Source: Pseudomonadota bacterium (lineage in GTDB: Bacteria; Myxococcota_A; Polyangia; GCA-2747355). Taken from it: a DNA stretch of 33,396 bases. The stretch covers positions 1 to 33,396 of the forward strand of contig PDPC01000044.1 in assembly GCA_002747355.1 (NCBI GenBank), read 5' to 3'. The notes beneath the pieces were generated by a model. It had not been told where the DNA came from. It was given only the letters and a program-made list of their open reading frames with translations, and made no database searches. Both the position numbers and the translations under genes were made by a program. Below are positions 1 through 8,209 of this stretch, piece after piece. Each line of letters begins with the position of its first letter. Within the stretch, counting starts at the first letter, position 1.

Positions 1-978
1 CTGAGCAAAGCCCTCCTGGCCCCTCTCGCGCTGGCCCCGATCCTGCTGGCTGCCGCCCTCGGTGGGGCAGGCTGTTCCCAAGACGCCCGAGCCCGCAAGA
101 CAGCGGCTGGCCAGTCGGCGAGGTCGAGCATCAGCGCGACGGGCAATCTCCGCGTGGTCGCCACCACTGGGATGGTCGCCGACCTCGCGCGGCGCGTCGC
201 GGGCGAGCACGCGACGGTGGAGGCGCTGATGGGCCCCGGCGTCGATCCGCACCTCTACAAGCCGACCGCGGGCGACGTGGGCAAGCTCTCCCGCGCTGAT
301 CTCGTGCTCTACAACGGCCTGCATCTCGAGGGGAAGATGGGGCAGATCTTCGCGCGGCTGGCCCGCCGCCGCCCGGTCGTCGCGATCGCGGCCAAGCTGC
401 CCAAGGCCCGCCTGCTCTCGCCGCCGGAGTACCCCGGTGCCCACGATCCTCACGTCTGGTTCGACGCCGAGCTCTGGTCGCGCACCGTGGCCCGCGTCGT
501 CGAGGCCCTCGCCGAGCAGCGGCCCGCGTCGCGCGCTGCCTTCGCGCGCAATGGGGAGGCCTACCGCGGCGAGCTCCTCGCCCTCGACCGCTGGGTCGTC
601 GAGCAGCTCGCTGCGATCCCCAAGCGGCGCCGCGTCCTCGTCACGGCTCACGACGCCTTCGGCTACTTTGGCAAGCGCTACGCGGTCGAGGTGGTCGGGC
701 TGCAGGGCATCAGCACCACCTCCAAGGCCAGCCTCAAGGACATCAAGCGCGTGGCCGACGTGATCGTCGCCCGCAAGGTGCCGGCGATCTTCGTCGAGTC
801 CAGCGTGCCGCGGCGCACGGTGGAGGCGGTGCAGGCCGCGTGCGCCTCTCGCGGCCAGGCCGTGCGCATCGGTGGCGAGCTCTACTCTGACGCCCTCGGG
901 CCTCGGGGCAGCGGCGCCGAGACCTACCTGACGATGGTGCGCCACAACGTACGGCAGATCGTCGAGGCGTTGCGGTGA
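1..978 (+). CDS. Metal (Mn/Zn/Fe) ABC transporter substrate-binding lipoprotein
   Basis: Cluster-9 (TroA/SitA/ZnuA-like) receptor that binds a divalent metal outside the inner membrane and delivers it to the permeases encoded downstream. The frame is open from the first base. It reads a hydrophobic signal sequence ending in a lipobox (LGGAGC, Cys26), so a GTG start at 154, which would remove the signal, is rejected. The true start is at base 1 (CTG) or just outside the window. Four family metal ligands are visible: His in DPHLY (about residue 84), His in DPHVWFD, His in TAHDAFGYF and Asp in LYSDALG. The segment around GLQGIST and FVESSV is typical of the Mn/Zn group. Its stop overlaps the ATPase start (GTGA), so it is the first visible gene of a four-gene operon. 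The exact metal cannot be read from sequence. Confidence 0.9.
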   Translation: MSKALLAPLALAPILLAAALGGAGCSQDARARKTAAGQSARSSISATGNLRVVATTGMVADLARRVAGEHATVEALMGPGVDPHLYKPTAGDVGKLSRADLVLYNGLHLEGKMGQIFARLARRRPVVAIAAKLPKARLLSPPEYPGAHDPHVWFDAELWSRTVARVVEALAEQRPASRAAFARNGEAYRGELLALDRWVVEQLAAIPKRRRVLVTAHDAFGYFGKRYAVEVVGLQGISTTSKASLKDIKRVADVIVARKVPAIFVESSVPRRTVEAVQAACASRGQAVRIGGELYSDALGPRGSGAETYLTMVRHNVRQIVEALR

Positions 979-1883
979 GCGGCGTCGGGTCAGAGGCCCC
1001 CCTCGAGGCGAGCCAAGCCGAAGGCGCGCGAGCCGAAGACGAGGGAGGCGCGCGAGCCGAAGACGAGGGAGGCGCGCGCGGCGAGTCGGCGCGCGAGCCG
1101 GCGATCCGCGTGCGCGGGCTGAGCGTGGCCTACGGCGCCGAGCTCGTGCTGCGCGACGTCGACCTCGACCTGCCGCAGCAGGAGCTGATCGCGATCGTCG
1201 GCCCCAACGGCGCGGGGAAGAGCACGCTGCTCAAGGCGATGCTCGGGCTCCTGCGCCCGATCGCCGGTGAGGTGACGATCTTGGGGCGCGGCCTCGACCG
1301 GGGGCGGCGGCTCCTCGATGTCGCCTATGTGCCGCAGCGCGAGTCGGTCGACTGGGATTTCCCCACCACCGCCCTCGACGTGGTGGCGATGGGGCTCTAC
1401 GGCCAGCTCGGCTGGTTTCGTCGCCTCCGCCGCGAGCACCACGAGCGGGCGCGAGCGTGCCTGGCGCAGATGGGTATCGCCGAGCTCGCCGAGCGGCAGA
1501 TCGCCGAGCTCTCCGGCGGTCAGCAGCAGCGCGTCTTTCTCGCCCGGGCGCTCGCGCAAGACGCGCGCCTCTACCTGATGGACGAGCCCTTCGCTGGCGT
1601 CGACGCCGCCACCGAGCGCGCCGTGCTGACGCAGCTCCGCGAGCTACGCGCGGCGGGCAAGACGGTGATCGCCGTCCACCACGATCTCGGCAGCGTGGCG
1701 CGCACCTTCGATCGCGCCGTGCTCCTCGCCGGCGAGGTGATCGCCGAGGGCGTCGTCGCAGAGGCCCTCAGGGCCGATCGCCTCGCGGCGGCCTATGGCA
1801 CCTCGATGTCGCTCGAGGTAAGCACGGCTGCCAGCGCCGGTCTGGCAGCCGCCGATGAGCCACACACACGCCCGAGCCGATAG
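975..1883 (+). CDS. Metal ABC transporter ATP-binding protein
   Basis: Cytoplasmic ATPase of the metal importer (ZnuC/MntB/TroB type), 302 aa. It shows Walker A (GPNGAGKST), Q-loop region (YVPQRE), ABC signature (LSGGQQQR), Walker B (LYLMDEP) and H-loop (VHHD) in normal order. The first 35 residues are an acidic, Ala/Gly/Glu-rich extension containing an 8-residue duplication; the family core begins at about residue 42 (IRVRGLSVAYG). The GTG start overlaps the stop of the receptor gene by 4 bp, indicating translational coupling. A later start that skips the repeat is possible. Permease genes follow 9 bp downstream. Confidence 0.92.
   Translation: MSGVGSEAPLEASQAEGARAEDEGGARAEDEGGARGESAREPAIRVRGLSVAYGAELVLRDVDLDLPQQELIAIVGPNGAGKSTLLKAMLGLLRPIAGEVTILGRGLDRGRRLLDVAYVPQRESVDWDFPTTALDVVAMGLYGQLGWFRRLRREHHERARACLAQMGIAELAERQIAELSGGQQQRVFLARALAQDARLYLMDEPFAGVDAATERAVLTQLRELRAAGKTVIAVHHDLGSVARTFDRAVLLAGEVIAEGVVAEALRADRLAAAYGTSMSLEVSTAASAGLAAADEPHTRPSR
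1023..1070 (+). repeat. 24-bp direct tandem repeat, 2 copies, in ATPase N-terminus
   Basis: Two identical 24-bp units (1023-1046 and 1047-1070) followed by a partial third. They encode an acidic 8-aa repeat (ARAEDEGG) before the ABC core. Because 24 is a multiple of three, copy-number change would not shift the frame. Confidence 0.9.
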
Positions 1884-1892
1884 GCTGGGGCA

Positions 1893-2804
1893 TTGGATGA
1901 CGCGATGCTCGCGCTGCTCTCCACCTCGACGTTCTGGGTCGTGCTCTCTGGCGCGCTCCTGCTCGGCGTGGTCTCCGGCGTCCTCGGCAGCTTCGCGCTG
2001 CTGCGACGGCAGGCGCTCCTCGGCGACGCCCTCTCTCACGCGGCGCTCCCCGGCGTCTGCCTGGCGTTTCTGCTCGGCGGCCAGCGCAAAGATCCGCTGA
2101 CGCTGCTCCTCGGCGCGCTGATCGCCGCCGCCCTCGGCGCGCTCTTCATCGTCGCCGTGGTGCGAGGCAGCCGGATCAAGGGTGACGCCGCCCTGGGGAT
2201 CGTCCTCTCGGTGTTCTTCGGCGTCGGCGTGGTGCTCCTGGGCTACATCCAGAAGCTGCCCTCGGGCAGCAAGAGCGGCCTCGACGCGTTTCTCTTCGGC
2301 CAGGCCGCCACGCTGCTGATCGACGACGTCTACCTGCTGCTCGCCGTCTCCGGGCTCGCGCTCTCGGCGGTTCTGCTCTTTTACCGCTACTTCGCGCTCT
2401 TGGCCTTCGACCGAGACTACGGGGTGGCCCTCGGCCTGCCGATGCGCGCTATCGAAGCGGGGCTCACGTTGCTCTTGGTCGTGGTGGTCGTCGTTGGCTT
2501 GCAGATGGTCGGCGTGGTGTTGATGGTCGCCTCGCTGCTGATCCCCGCCGCCGCCGCGCGCCAGTGGACCCATCGCCTGCCCCTGATGCTGCTGATCGCC
2601 GGGCTCTTCGGCGGCGTCTCGGCCGCCGGCGGCGTGGTGCTCTCGGCGATCGTCGACAAGCTGCCCACGGGCCCGATGATCGTGCTGCTCGCCGGGGCGG
2701 TTTTTCTGTTCTCGCTGCTCTTCGCGCCGGGGCGCGGGCTGTTGATGCAGCGCCGCCGTGACGCGCTGATGAGCAGCGCGAAGGCGCCGGAGGCGCCGCG
2801 ATGA
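1893..2804 (+). CDS. Metal ABC transporter permease (first)
   Basis: Integral membrane permease of the ABC-3 family (ZnuB/MntC/TroC type), 303 aa with about eight hydrophobic segments. Family hallmarks are visible: LLRRQALLGDALSHAALPG near the N-terminus and a late GLQMVGVVLMVASLLIPAAAA stretch of the type found at the ATPase-coupling and translocation region. The assigned start is TTG at 1893; an in-frame ATG at 1905 would trim four residues and is equally plausible, since neither has a clear ribosome-binding site. Its 3' end overlaps the next permease by ATGA, implying coupled synthesis of a heterodimeric channel. Confidence 0.9.
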   Translation: MDDAMLALLSTSTFWVVLSGALLLGVVSGVLGSFALLRRQALLGDALSHAALPGVCLAFLLGGQRKDPLTLLLGALIAAALGALFIVAVVRGSRIKGDAALGIVLSVFFGVGVVLLGYIQKLPSGSKSGLDAFLFGQAATLLIDDVYLLLAVSGLALSAVLLFYRYFALLAFDRDYGVALGLPMRAIEAGLTLLLVVVVVVGLQMVGVVLMVASLLIPAAAARQWTHRLPLMLLIAGLFGGVSAAGGVVLSAIVDKLPTGPMIVLLAGAVFLFSLLFAPGRGLLMQRRRDALMSSAKAPEAPR

Positions 2805-3865
2805 GCCTCGCCGCCGATCAACTGCAGATCGCCGCCGTCGGCGTGGTGGTCGCCTCGGCCTGCGCGCTGGTGGGCAGCTTCTTGCTGCTGCGTCGTATGG
2901 CGATGCTTGGCGACGCGATCAGCCACGCCGTGCTGCCAGGCATCGTGGTGGCGTTTTTGATCAGCGGCAGCCGCAGCGCGCCGATCATGCTGCTCGGCGC
3001 GGCGTCGGTGGGCTTGATCACGGTGGGGCTGATCGGGGCGCTTCAGCGCAGCCGCCGGGTCTCCGACGACGCGGCGATCGGCGTGGTCTTTCCGCTGCTC
3101 TTCGCCCTCGGGGTGGTGCTGGTCAGCCGCTACGCGGGGAAGGTGCACCTCGACCTCGACTGCATCCTCCACGGCGAGATCGCCTTCGCGGCGCTCGATC
3201 AGCTCGTCATCGGCGGCACGCTCCTCGGCCCAAGGGCGCTGTGGATCGGCGGCGTCGTGTTGGCCCTCGATGTGCTCCTTGTGACGCTGCTCTTCAAGGA
3301 GCTGAAGCTGACCAGCTTCGATCCGGCGCTGGCCGCGGCGCTGGGCTTTTCGCCGCTCCTGGTGCAGCAGCTGCTGCTCGGCGCGGTCTCGTTCACGGTG
3401 GTCGGCTCTTTCGAGGCGGTGGGCGCGATCCTCGTCGTCGCGATGCTCGTCGTGCCGCCGGCGACGGCTTACCTCTTGACCGACCGGCTGGGCACGATGG
3501 TGCTCCTCTCGATGCTCCTCGCCGCCGCCGCGGCGCTGGGCGGCTACGCCGTGGCCGCGCGTTACGACCTCTCGATCGCTGGCTCGATGGCCACGGCGAG
3601 CGGGGCGCTCTTCGTGCTGGCCTTCGTGCTGGCGCCGAAGCATGGCCTGCTCGGCCGGCTCCTCGGCTGGCGTCGCTCGCGGCGACGGCTGCGCCGCGCG
3701 ATCGTCGCCGCGCGGCTCCTGCGCCACGGCGGGGCGGTCTCGTCGCGGGCGCTGGCCGGAGAGCTGGGCTGGTCCGAGGCCGAGGTGCGCGAGGCGATGC
3801 GTATCGGCGCCGACCACGTCACGGGCGCAGACGCCACAGGTCCTTCTCATCAGCGGGCGCGCTGA
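2801..3865 (+). CDS. Metal ABC transporter permease (second) with helical C-terminal tail
   Basis: Second ABC-3 family permease, 354 aa. Residues 1-285 match the family (LLRRMAMLGDAISHAVLPG near the start and VGAILVVAMLVVPPATAYLL late). About 65 extra residues follow the last membrane segment: a very basic stretch (WRRSRRRLRRA), then a segment resembling a small winged-helix/HTH fold (RHGGAVSSRALAGELGWSEA, then VREAMRI). DtxR-like or HTH tails on metal permeases exist in some bacteria, so a metal-sensing or DNA-binding tail is possible but unproven. The start ATG overlaps the upstream stop. The last codons lie in a 27-bp tandem repeat. Confidence 0.88.
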   Translation: MSLAADQLQIAAVGVVVASACALVGSFLLLRRMAMLGDAISHAVLPGIVVAFLISGSRSAPIMLLGAASVGLITVGLIGALQRSRRVSDDAAIGVVFPLLFALGVVLVSRYAGKVHLDLDCILHGEIAFAALDQLVIGGTLLGPRALWIGGVVLALDVLLVTLLFKELKLTSFDPALAAALGFSPLLVQQLLLGAVSFTVVGSFEAVGAILVVAMLVVPPATAYLLTDRLGTMVLLSMLLAAAAALGGYAVAARYDLSIAGSMATASGALFVLAFVLAPKHGLLGRLLGWRRSRRRLRRAIVAARLLRHGGAVSSRALAGELGWSEAEVREAMRIGADHVTGADATGPSHQRAR

Positions 3866-3926
3866 TCCGCCGCTCACCAGCGGGCGCGCGGATCCGCCGC
3901 TCACCAGCGGGCGCGATGATCCTCGG
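3847..3926. repeat. 27-bp tandem repeat, about 3 copies, across convergent gene ends
   Basis: Units 3847-3873, 3874-3900 and 3901-3926 are near-identical (CAGCGGGCGCG core). The permease stop lies in the first unit, and the stop of the minus-strand HAD-DUF2804 gene lies at the start of the third, so both proteins end in repeat-encoded residues. No U-tract terminator is seen here. Confidence 0.9.
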
Positions 3927-5544
3927 TCACACCGCTCGCCTGCTCGATCTCGCGCTTCTGTCCTCGCCCATTCAAGATCCAGCCTGAGAAGCGACCAAGA
4001 GGCTGGGTGTAGATGCTGGCGATCAGCTTCAGGTCGACGCGCTGCTCGCGCTGCGCTTCGCGGACGAAGTCGAGGGCCAGCTCGGGGCCGCGGAGCTGCC
4101 AGCGGTCGGGGCTCGGCCGCTCGAAGCGCACCGGCGAGAGCGGCCGCAGCTCGCCATCGATCCACGCGGCGTTCTCACCGCCGAGGCCGACGCCGTCGTT
4201 CCAGCCGCTGACGCAGTTGAACGCGATCGGCACGCCATCGGGGCATCGTCCGCAGCCCGAGGCCCAGAGCCAGCGTGTGTCGCGGGGGGGCAGGCCGTGG
4301 GTGTAGTCGACGACGGCCTGGTGATCGTGGAGCGAGACGCGCTCACCACCGAGCGTGATCGTCCCCTCCACTGGCAGGCCGGAGAGCTTGTAGGTGTAGC
4401 CGAAGGCCCACGGTGAGGAGGGCGTCCCTTGCGGCGAGACCAGGCTCAGCCCGGCGACGTCGCGCTCGTCGAGCCAGGCGTCGACGCGCAGCCGCTCGGC
4501 GCCGCGGCCGATGTCGCAGCCGAGGTGTCGTCTCAGACCGTCGGCGCTGATCGTCGCCTTGGCGCGTGGCCAGCCGTAGCGGGTGTGGCCGGCGCTGGGG
4601 GTGTCTGGCACCCAGGGCCAGAGCCGCGGGCTCACCTGGTGGTGGTCGATGATCCGCCCGCTCTGGCGATCGAAGGCGAAGGCGAAGCAGGAGGCGAGGT
4701 AGGTCAGGTCGATCACGCAGCAAGCCGCGATCAGCCGCGGGCCGTAGACGCCGACATAGCACCAGCGTTTCTGCGCGGCGCGAGCGCGGAGCCGCCCGAC
4801 GACGTCTTCTGTGCGGAGGCCATCGAAGCTCGTGTCGGCGATGACACCGCGGTAGACGCCATGGGTCGGCTCGCCCTCGTCGAGCACCCGGAGCGGCGCG
4901 GGTCGCAGCGCGCCCGCCCCGTCGAGCAGGGGCAACAGCTCGGGGAGGGTCTCGACGCGCTGCTCGGCCTCGTAGCCCCGACCGATGAAGCGCACCCCCG
5001 CTGCCGCGGTCGCCCCGGCGTCGCTGGCTGAATCGCCGACGTAGAGCACCTCGTCGCTTCCAAGGCCGAGCGCCTCGAGGGCGCGGTGGATCGGCGCAGG
5101 GTCGGGCTTCTCGGGGCCATCGCCGCCGGCGGAGAGGGCCTGCACCTGCGGGCCTATGCCGGTGTGGGCGAGGACGCGCTCGGCGATCAGCCGCGGCGTG
5201 TTGGTCACGACGGCGGCGGCGAGGCCCCGGGCGGCGAGCTCGTCGAGCAGCTCCAGCGCGCCGGGCATCACCTCGACGGCGTCTGTATGCTCGAGAAACG
5301 CCTCGTTGTAGAGCGCGAAGACCTCATCGACGCTCAGCGTGGGAAAGAAGCTGCGTTGATCGGCGGCGACGCCCTGGCCAAAGGTGCCGACGAAGCGCTC
5401 CCAGCTCACGCCGGGCAGGCCGCGTCGCCGGGCGCCCTGATCGATGGTTCGATGCCAGGCGTGCACCGAGTCGACCAGCACGCCGTCGAGATCGAAGAGC
5501 AGACCGCGCAGGCCAGCTCGTAGGGCTCGGGGGCGATCAGGCAT
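3901..5544 (-). CDS. HAD-superfamily phosphatase fused to a DUF2804-like domain
   Basis: 547-aa two-domain protein. Residues 1-212 are a phosphoglycolate-phosphatase-like HAD hydrolase: motif I FDLDGVLVDS (nucleophile Asp18, acid Asp20), motif II VVTNT, motif III Lys in EKPDP, motif IV VGDSASDAG. Residues about 225-535 resemble DUF2804: WCYVGVYGPRLIAACCVIDL, DYTHGLPPRDTRWLWASG, then a Cys-x2-Cys pair, FNCVSGWND and GGENAAWIDGEL. The function of DUF2804 is not established. The two parts share one uninterrupted frame with no start signal between them, so this is a true fusion in this sequence. It starts 5 bp after the upstream minus-strand gene, probably as one operon. Substrate unknown. Confidence 0.82.
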   Translation of the reverse strand: MPDRPRALRAGLRGLLFDLDGVLVDSVHAWHRTIDQGARRRGLPGVSWERFVGTFGQGVAADQRSFFPTLSVDEVFALYNEAFLEHTDAVEVMPGALELLDELAARGLAAAVVTNTPRLIAERVLAHTGIGPQVQALSAGGDGPEKPDPAPIHRALEALGLGSDEVLYVGDSASDAGATAAAGVRFIGRGYEAEQRVETLPELLPLLDGAGALRPAPLRVLDEGEPTHGVYRGVIADTSFDGLRTEDVVGRLRARAAQKRWCYVGVYGPRLIAACCVIDLTYLASCFAFAFDRQSGRIIDHHQVSPRLWPWVPDTPSAGHTRYGWPRAKATISADGLRRHLGCDIGRGAERLRVDAWLDERDVAGLSLVSPQGTPSSPWAFGYTYKLSGLPVEGTITLGGERVSLHDHQAVVDYTHGLPPRDTRWLWASGCGRCPDGVPIAFNCVSGWNDGVGLGGENAAWIDGELRPLSPVRFERPSPDRWQLRGPELALDFVREAQREQRVDLKLIASIYTQPLGRFSGWILNGRGQKREIEQASGVTEDHRARW

Positions 5545-5549
5545 CTGCG

Positions 5550-6476
5550 CTACTGGGTCTTCACGTGGGTCGTGGGTGGCTTGGTTGGCAGCGTCTTGAC
5601 GCCTTTGGGGCTCCAGCGATACTCGCGGAAGAAGGTGTACTCGCTGCAGTTATGACGTGAGTAGAAGTCGACCACGTCGTACCAGCGGGTCTCGCCGGCC
5701 TTCATCCCCTCGCGGATCGCGCGCCAGGGCAGCAGCTTGCAGGGGCGCAGGCCACCGAAGTTATGCGAGCCCGCCGTTCGCTTGGAGAACTGCAGCCGCA
5801 CGGGATCGAGGCGTGTGACGTAGTGGTAGCCGAGGCGGGTCAGCTCCACGACCTCCACCGTCTGGACGGTGACGCCGCTCGCGCGGCGGAACAGGGCCTC
5901 GCTGCGCGTGACCTTCTGCCGTGGCTTCAGGGTTAGCGCGTTATGAGCGATGCTGGCTTTCACGGTCTTCTTGCCGCTGACGCGCGTTTGCACGCGATAA
6001 GCTAGAAACTTATCTGTGCGGTTCTCGATGCGCAGCAGCAGATGTGGCGCGCGCATCCCGTGGCCCTCTTCGCCGACCATCAGCTTGCGGCGGAGCGCGC
6101 GGAGCACCAAGGAGGCCGTCTCGAGCTTCTTGCCCGGCTTGAGCCGCTGGTTGCCGGAGAACTCGATCGTGTAAGGGTTGCCGCTCCTGAGCGTGTCGAT
6201 GGTCACCCGACGGATCTTGTAGAGCTTGCAGTCATCGTCGAGCTGCCCTTGGTAGTAGCCCGTCTTGTAGCGATCGCTGAGCACCACGCTGGTCTCGGCG
6301 GAGGGGGGCGCCTTGCGTGGCGAGGGGAGCTGGGTCAGGTCGACGCTCAACACCGAGCAGGTGGTGAAGAGCATCGCCACGAAGCCGAGCACGCTCATGC
6401 CGAGCGCGAGGTGCAGCGGGGTGACCATTGGCAGCACCGGCCCTGACGTCGCGTTGGTCTCGGCTTGCTCGTCCAT
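5550..6476 (-). CDS. Hypothetical single-pass membrane protein
   Basis: 308 aa from the ATG at 6476; an in-frame TTG at 6515 would add 13 residues, and neither has a good ribosome-binding site. One membrane segment (about residues 19-41) follows a short acidic N-terminus, so most of the protein is probably periplasmic. The rest is mixed beta-rich sequence with several Cys residues and no motif I recognise; segments such as APHLLLRIENRTDKFLAYRVQT look like an immunoglobulin-like or carbohydrate-binding beta fold, but that is a guess. It sits directly upstream of the HAD-DUF2804 gene with a 5-bp gap, so the two are probably co-transcribed. Confidence 0.7.
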   Translation of the reverse strand: MDEQAETNATSGPVLPMVTPLHLALGMSVLGFVAMLFTTCSVLSVDLTQLPSPRKAPPSAETSVVLSDRYKTGYYQGQLDDDCKLYKIRRVTIDTLRSGNPYTIEFSGNQRLKPGKKLETASLVLRALRRKLMVGEEGHGMRAPHLLLRIENRTDKFLAYRVQTRVSGKKTVKASIAHNALTLKPRQKVTRSEALFRRASGVTVQTVEVVELTRLGYHYVTRLDPVRLQFSKRTAGSHNFGGLRPCKLLPWRAIREGMKAGETRWYDVVDFYSRHNCSEYTFFREYRWSPKGVKTLPTKPPTTHVKTQ

Positions 6477-6572
6477 CGGTACGTCGACGATAGCCGTGCC
6501 CGCGAGCGCAGACAATACAAGAGTGGTCGCTCACGGTCGCTGGGCTCGCCGTCGCCGGGAAATCAGCCGCCC

Positions 6573-6624
6573 CAGCGACTCCATCACCCCGGCGACTCCA
6601 TCAATCCAGCGACTCCATCACCCC
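6573..6624. repeat. 16-18-bp imperfect tandem repeat, 3 copies
   Basis: Three units with core GCGACTCCATCA (6573-6590, 6591-6606, 6607-6624) in the gap upstream of the minus-strand membrane protein gene. The rest of 6477-6729 shows no gene I can support. Confidence 0.8.
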
Positions 6625-6729
6625 CTCGCGCTGTCAGAGCGTAGGTCAAGCGTCTCGGGGCGTCGCGACATGGCGCGCGTTGACCGTCGTTCGCGCGCCT
6701 GATTAACTGGTGAACGGAATGCTACGAGT

Positions 6730-6900
6730 CTTGGGAGCACCCCCCCACATTCCTCCCGTCGCCGGGCACCGCCCTGCCGGCCGCTTTTTCGGCCTCAGAA
6801 AGCTCGCCGTACCGCCCGTATGGCTCGTTTCTTCGGCTACGACATCGGCGCGGCAGCTCAGCACCCGGCTCGGTCCCGAATATGTGGGGAAGCTCTTAAG
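6730..6900 (+). mobile_element. MITE-like palindromic element, copy A (171 bp)
   Basis: Near full-length member of the window's dispersed repeat family. The left end reads CTTGGGAGCACC; the right end reads GGAAGCTCTTAAG, the complement of the left-end type CTTAAGAGCTTCC. Internally the two halves are imperfectly complementary over most of their length. It is similar in sequence and identical in length to copy E (25093-25263). It has no transposase of its own. Its right end carries the probable GTG start and first codons of the HEAT-repeat gene. Confidence 0.8.
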
Positions 6901-7690
6901 CCTCGCCGCTTGGCTGCTGGCGTGCTGCTACCTGATGGCGCCTGTGCGGGCGTCGGCGATCAGCGGCGCAGGGCTCGCGCGGATCCACCACGCGCTCCGA
7001 GACTCCGACCTCCGCGTGCGCGTACAGGCGCTGATCGTGCTGGCGCGGCTCAAAGACAAGCGCTCGCTCGCGCCCATCGTGCGGGTCTTGTTGCGCGATC
7101 GGAGCACGAGCTGCCGCGCCCTCGCCGCGGCGGCGCTGGGCGCCATCGGTGACCCGCGGGGGATCTCGGCGCTGAGACGTCGGCTCTCCGACCCGTCGGA
7201 GCGCGTGCGGCAGCAGGTGAAGCTGGCGTTGGCGCGCTTGGCGCGCGCGCGCCCCCCCTCGAAGGCGGGGCTCTCGCGGCGCAGGGTGGTGCTGCGGCTC
7301 GGGGCGATGGGAGCCAAGACGCGAGAGGGTCGCCGGGTCAAGCGGCGTCTGCGCCCCGCCTGGATCGCGCAAGTGAGCAAGAGCAGGAGCGTCGGGCTGC
7401 TGGGCCAACGACAGCGCCCGAGCTCGCAGCAGAAGGTGTTCAAGGTCAACTCCTCGATCACGCGCTTCCAGCGGGTGCGTCAGGGCCGGACGGTGCGCAC
7501 CACCTGCACCGTCAGCGTCGTGCTCGAGCACCACGGCAGCATCGTGATGATGACCAGCGGCGGCGCGACGGTGGAGGTCTCGGCGCAGACCTTTCGCCGG
7601 GCTCACGCCGCCCAGGTGGACCAGCGGGTCGTGGAGACGGCGGTGGCCAGCGCGCATCAGAACCTCGAGCGCTATCTCCGCCGCTACTGA
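6884..7690 (+). CDS. Secreted HEAT-repeat protein
   Basis: 268 aa from the GTG at 6884. The frame is open back to 6710, but the first 58 codons of that longer frame are translated repeat element, whereas the GTG at 6884 begins a good signal peptide (hydrophobic LLSLAAWLLACCYLMA, cleavage after VRASA). Residues about 30-110 contain HEAT/PBS-lyase-like repeats (LRDSDLRVRVQALIVLARL, LLRDRSTSCRALAAAALGAI, LSDPSERVRQQVKLALARL), suggesting a protein-binding scaffold outside the cytoplasm. The C-terminal half (VNSSITRFQRV, TVSVVLEHHGSIVMMTSGGA) is unrecognised. No clear ribosome-binding site precedes the GTG. A small methyltransferase-like gene follows 21 bp downstream. Confidence 0.7.
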   Translation: MGKLLSLAAWLLACCYLMAPVRASAISGAGLARIHHALRDSDLRVRVQALIVLARLKDKRSLAPIVRVLLRDRSTSCRALAAAALGAIGDPRGISALRRRLSDPSERVRQQVKLALARLARARPPSKAGLSRRRVVLRLGAMGAKTREGRRVKRRLRPAWIAQVSKSRSVGLLGQRQRPSSQQKVFKVNSSITRFQRVRQGRTVRTTCTVSVVLEHHGSIVMMTSGGATVEVSAQTFRRAHAAQVDQRVVETAVASAHQNLERYLRRY

Positions 7691-7711
7691 AGGGCGAAGT
7701 ACGGATCGTTG

Positions 7712-8209
7712 ATGGGGCTCGAGCTCGCACAGACCCTCGCAGAGCTGATCGCCGACCAGCCACGCCCTCGGGTGCTGCTGGGAGGCTTGGCGTTGGCACA
7801 GCAGCTGGCGTCGACGGTCGACGGGCTGGTGCTCCTCGAGCAAGCGCTCTCGCCGCGTAAGCTCGCCAAGCGCCGCGGCGCGCAGCCTTGTGTGCGGGCC
7901 GATCGCGGTGCGCTGCCGCTGGCCGCCGGCAGCGTCGGCACCCTCGTCGCCGCCAACGTGCTCGAGCGGGGTGATCCAGCAGAGCACATCAAGCGCCTCT
8001 GTCGGGTGCTCTCCGACGGCGGTCGGCTGGTCTTGGTCGAGGGCCGTCGAAGCGCGACGGTGCACGCGCTCCGGAGCCTTGGCCGCGGCTTGAATCGGCT
8101 GCTGCCCGAAGACCTGACGACCTTGCTGCTGGGGACCGACGTGGGGGAGATCGCGCAGCATTGGCCAGCGTCATCGGTGGTGACGGTGGGGCGCCTCTGT
8201 AGGCTCTAG
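7712..8209 (+). CDS. Putative SAM-dependent methyltransferase-like protein (motif I weak)
   Basis: 165 aa from the ATG at 7712 (a TTG lies one codon upstream). The central part resembles Methyltransf_11-type class I enzymes: DRGALPLAAGSVGTLVAANV corresponds to motif II/III and LCRVLSDGGRLVLVEG to motif IV. The usual glycine-rich SAM loop (ExGxGxG) is replaced by PRVLLGGLALAQ, so catalytic activity is doubtful; it could be a degenerate or regulatory relative. It follows the HEAT gene closely. Its TAG stop (8207-8209) forms part of the CTAG at the edge of MITE-like copy B. Confidence 0.6.
   Translation: MGLELAQTLAELIADQPRPRVLLGGLALAQQLASTVDGLVLLEQALSPRKLAKRRGAQPCVRADRGALPLAAGSVGTLVAANVLERGDPAEHIKRLCRVLSDGGRLVLVEGRRSATVHALRSLGRGLNRLLPEDLTTLLLGTDVGEIAQHWPASSVVTVGRLCRL

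Noticed and set aside
1644-4165. Very long minus-strand open frames opposite the metal permease genes
   Set aside because: They are His/Arg/Gln/Glu-rich compositional shadows of GC-rich membrane-protein genes, with no domain resemblance, and they overlap convincing genes completely.
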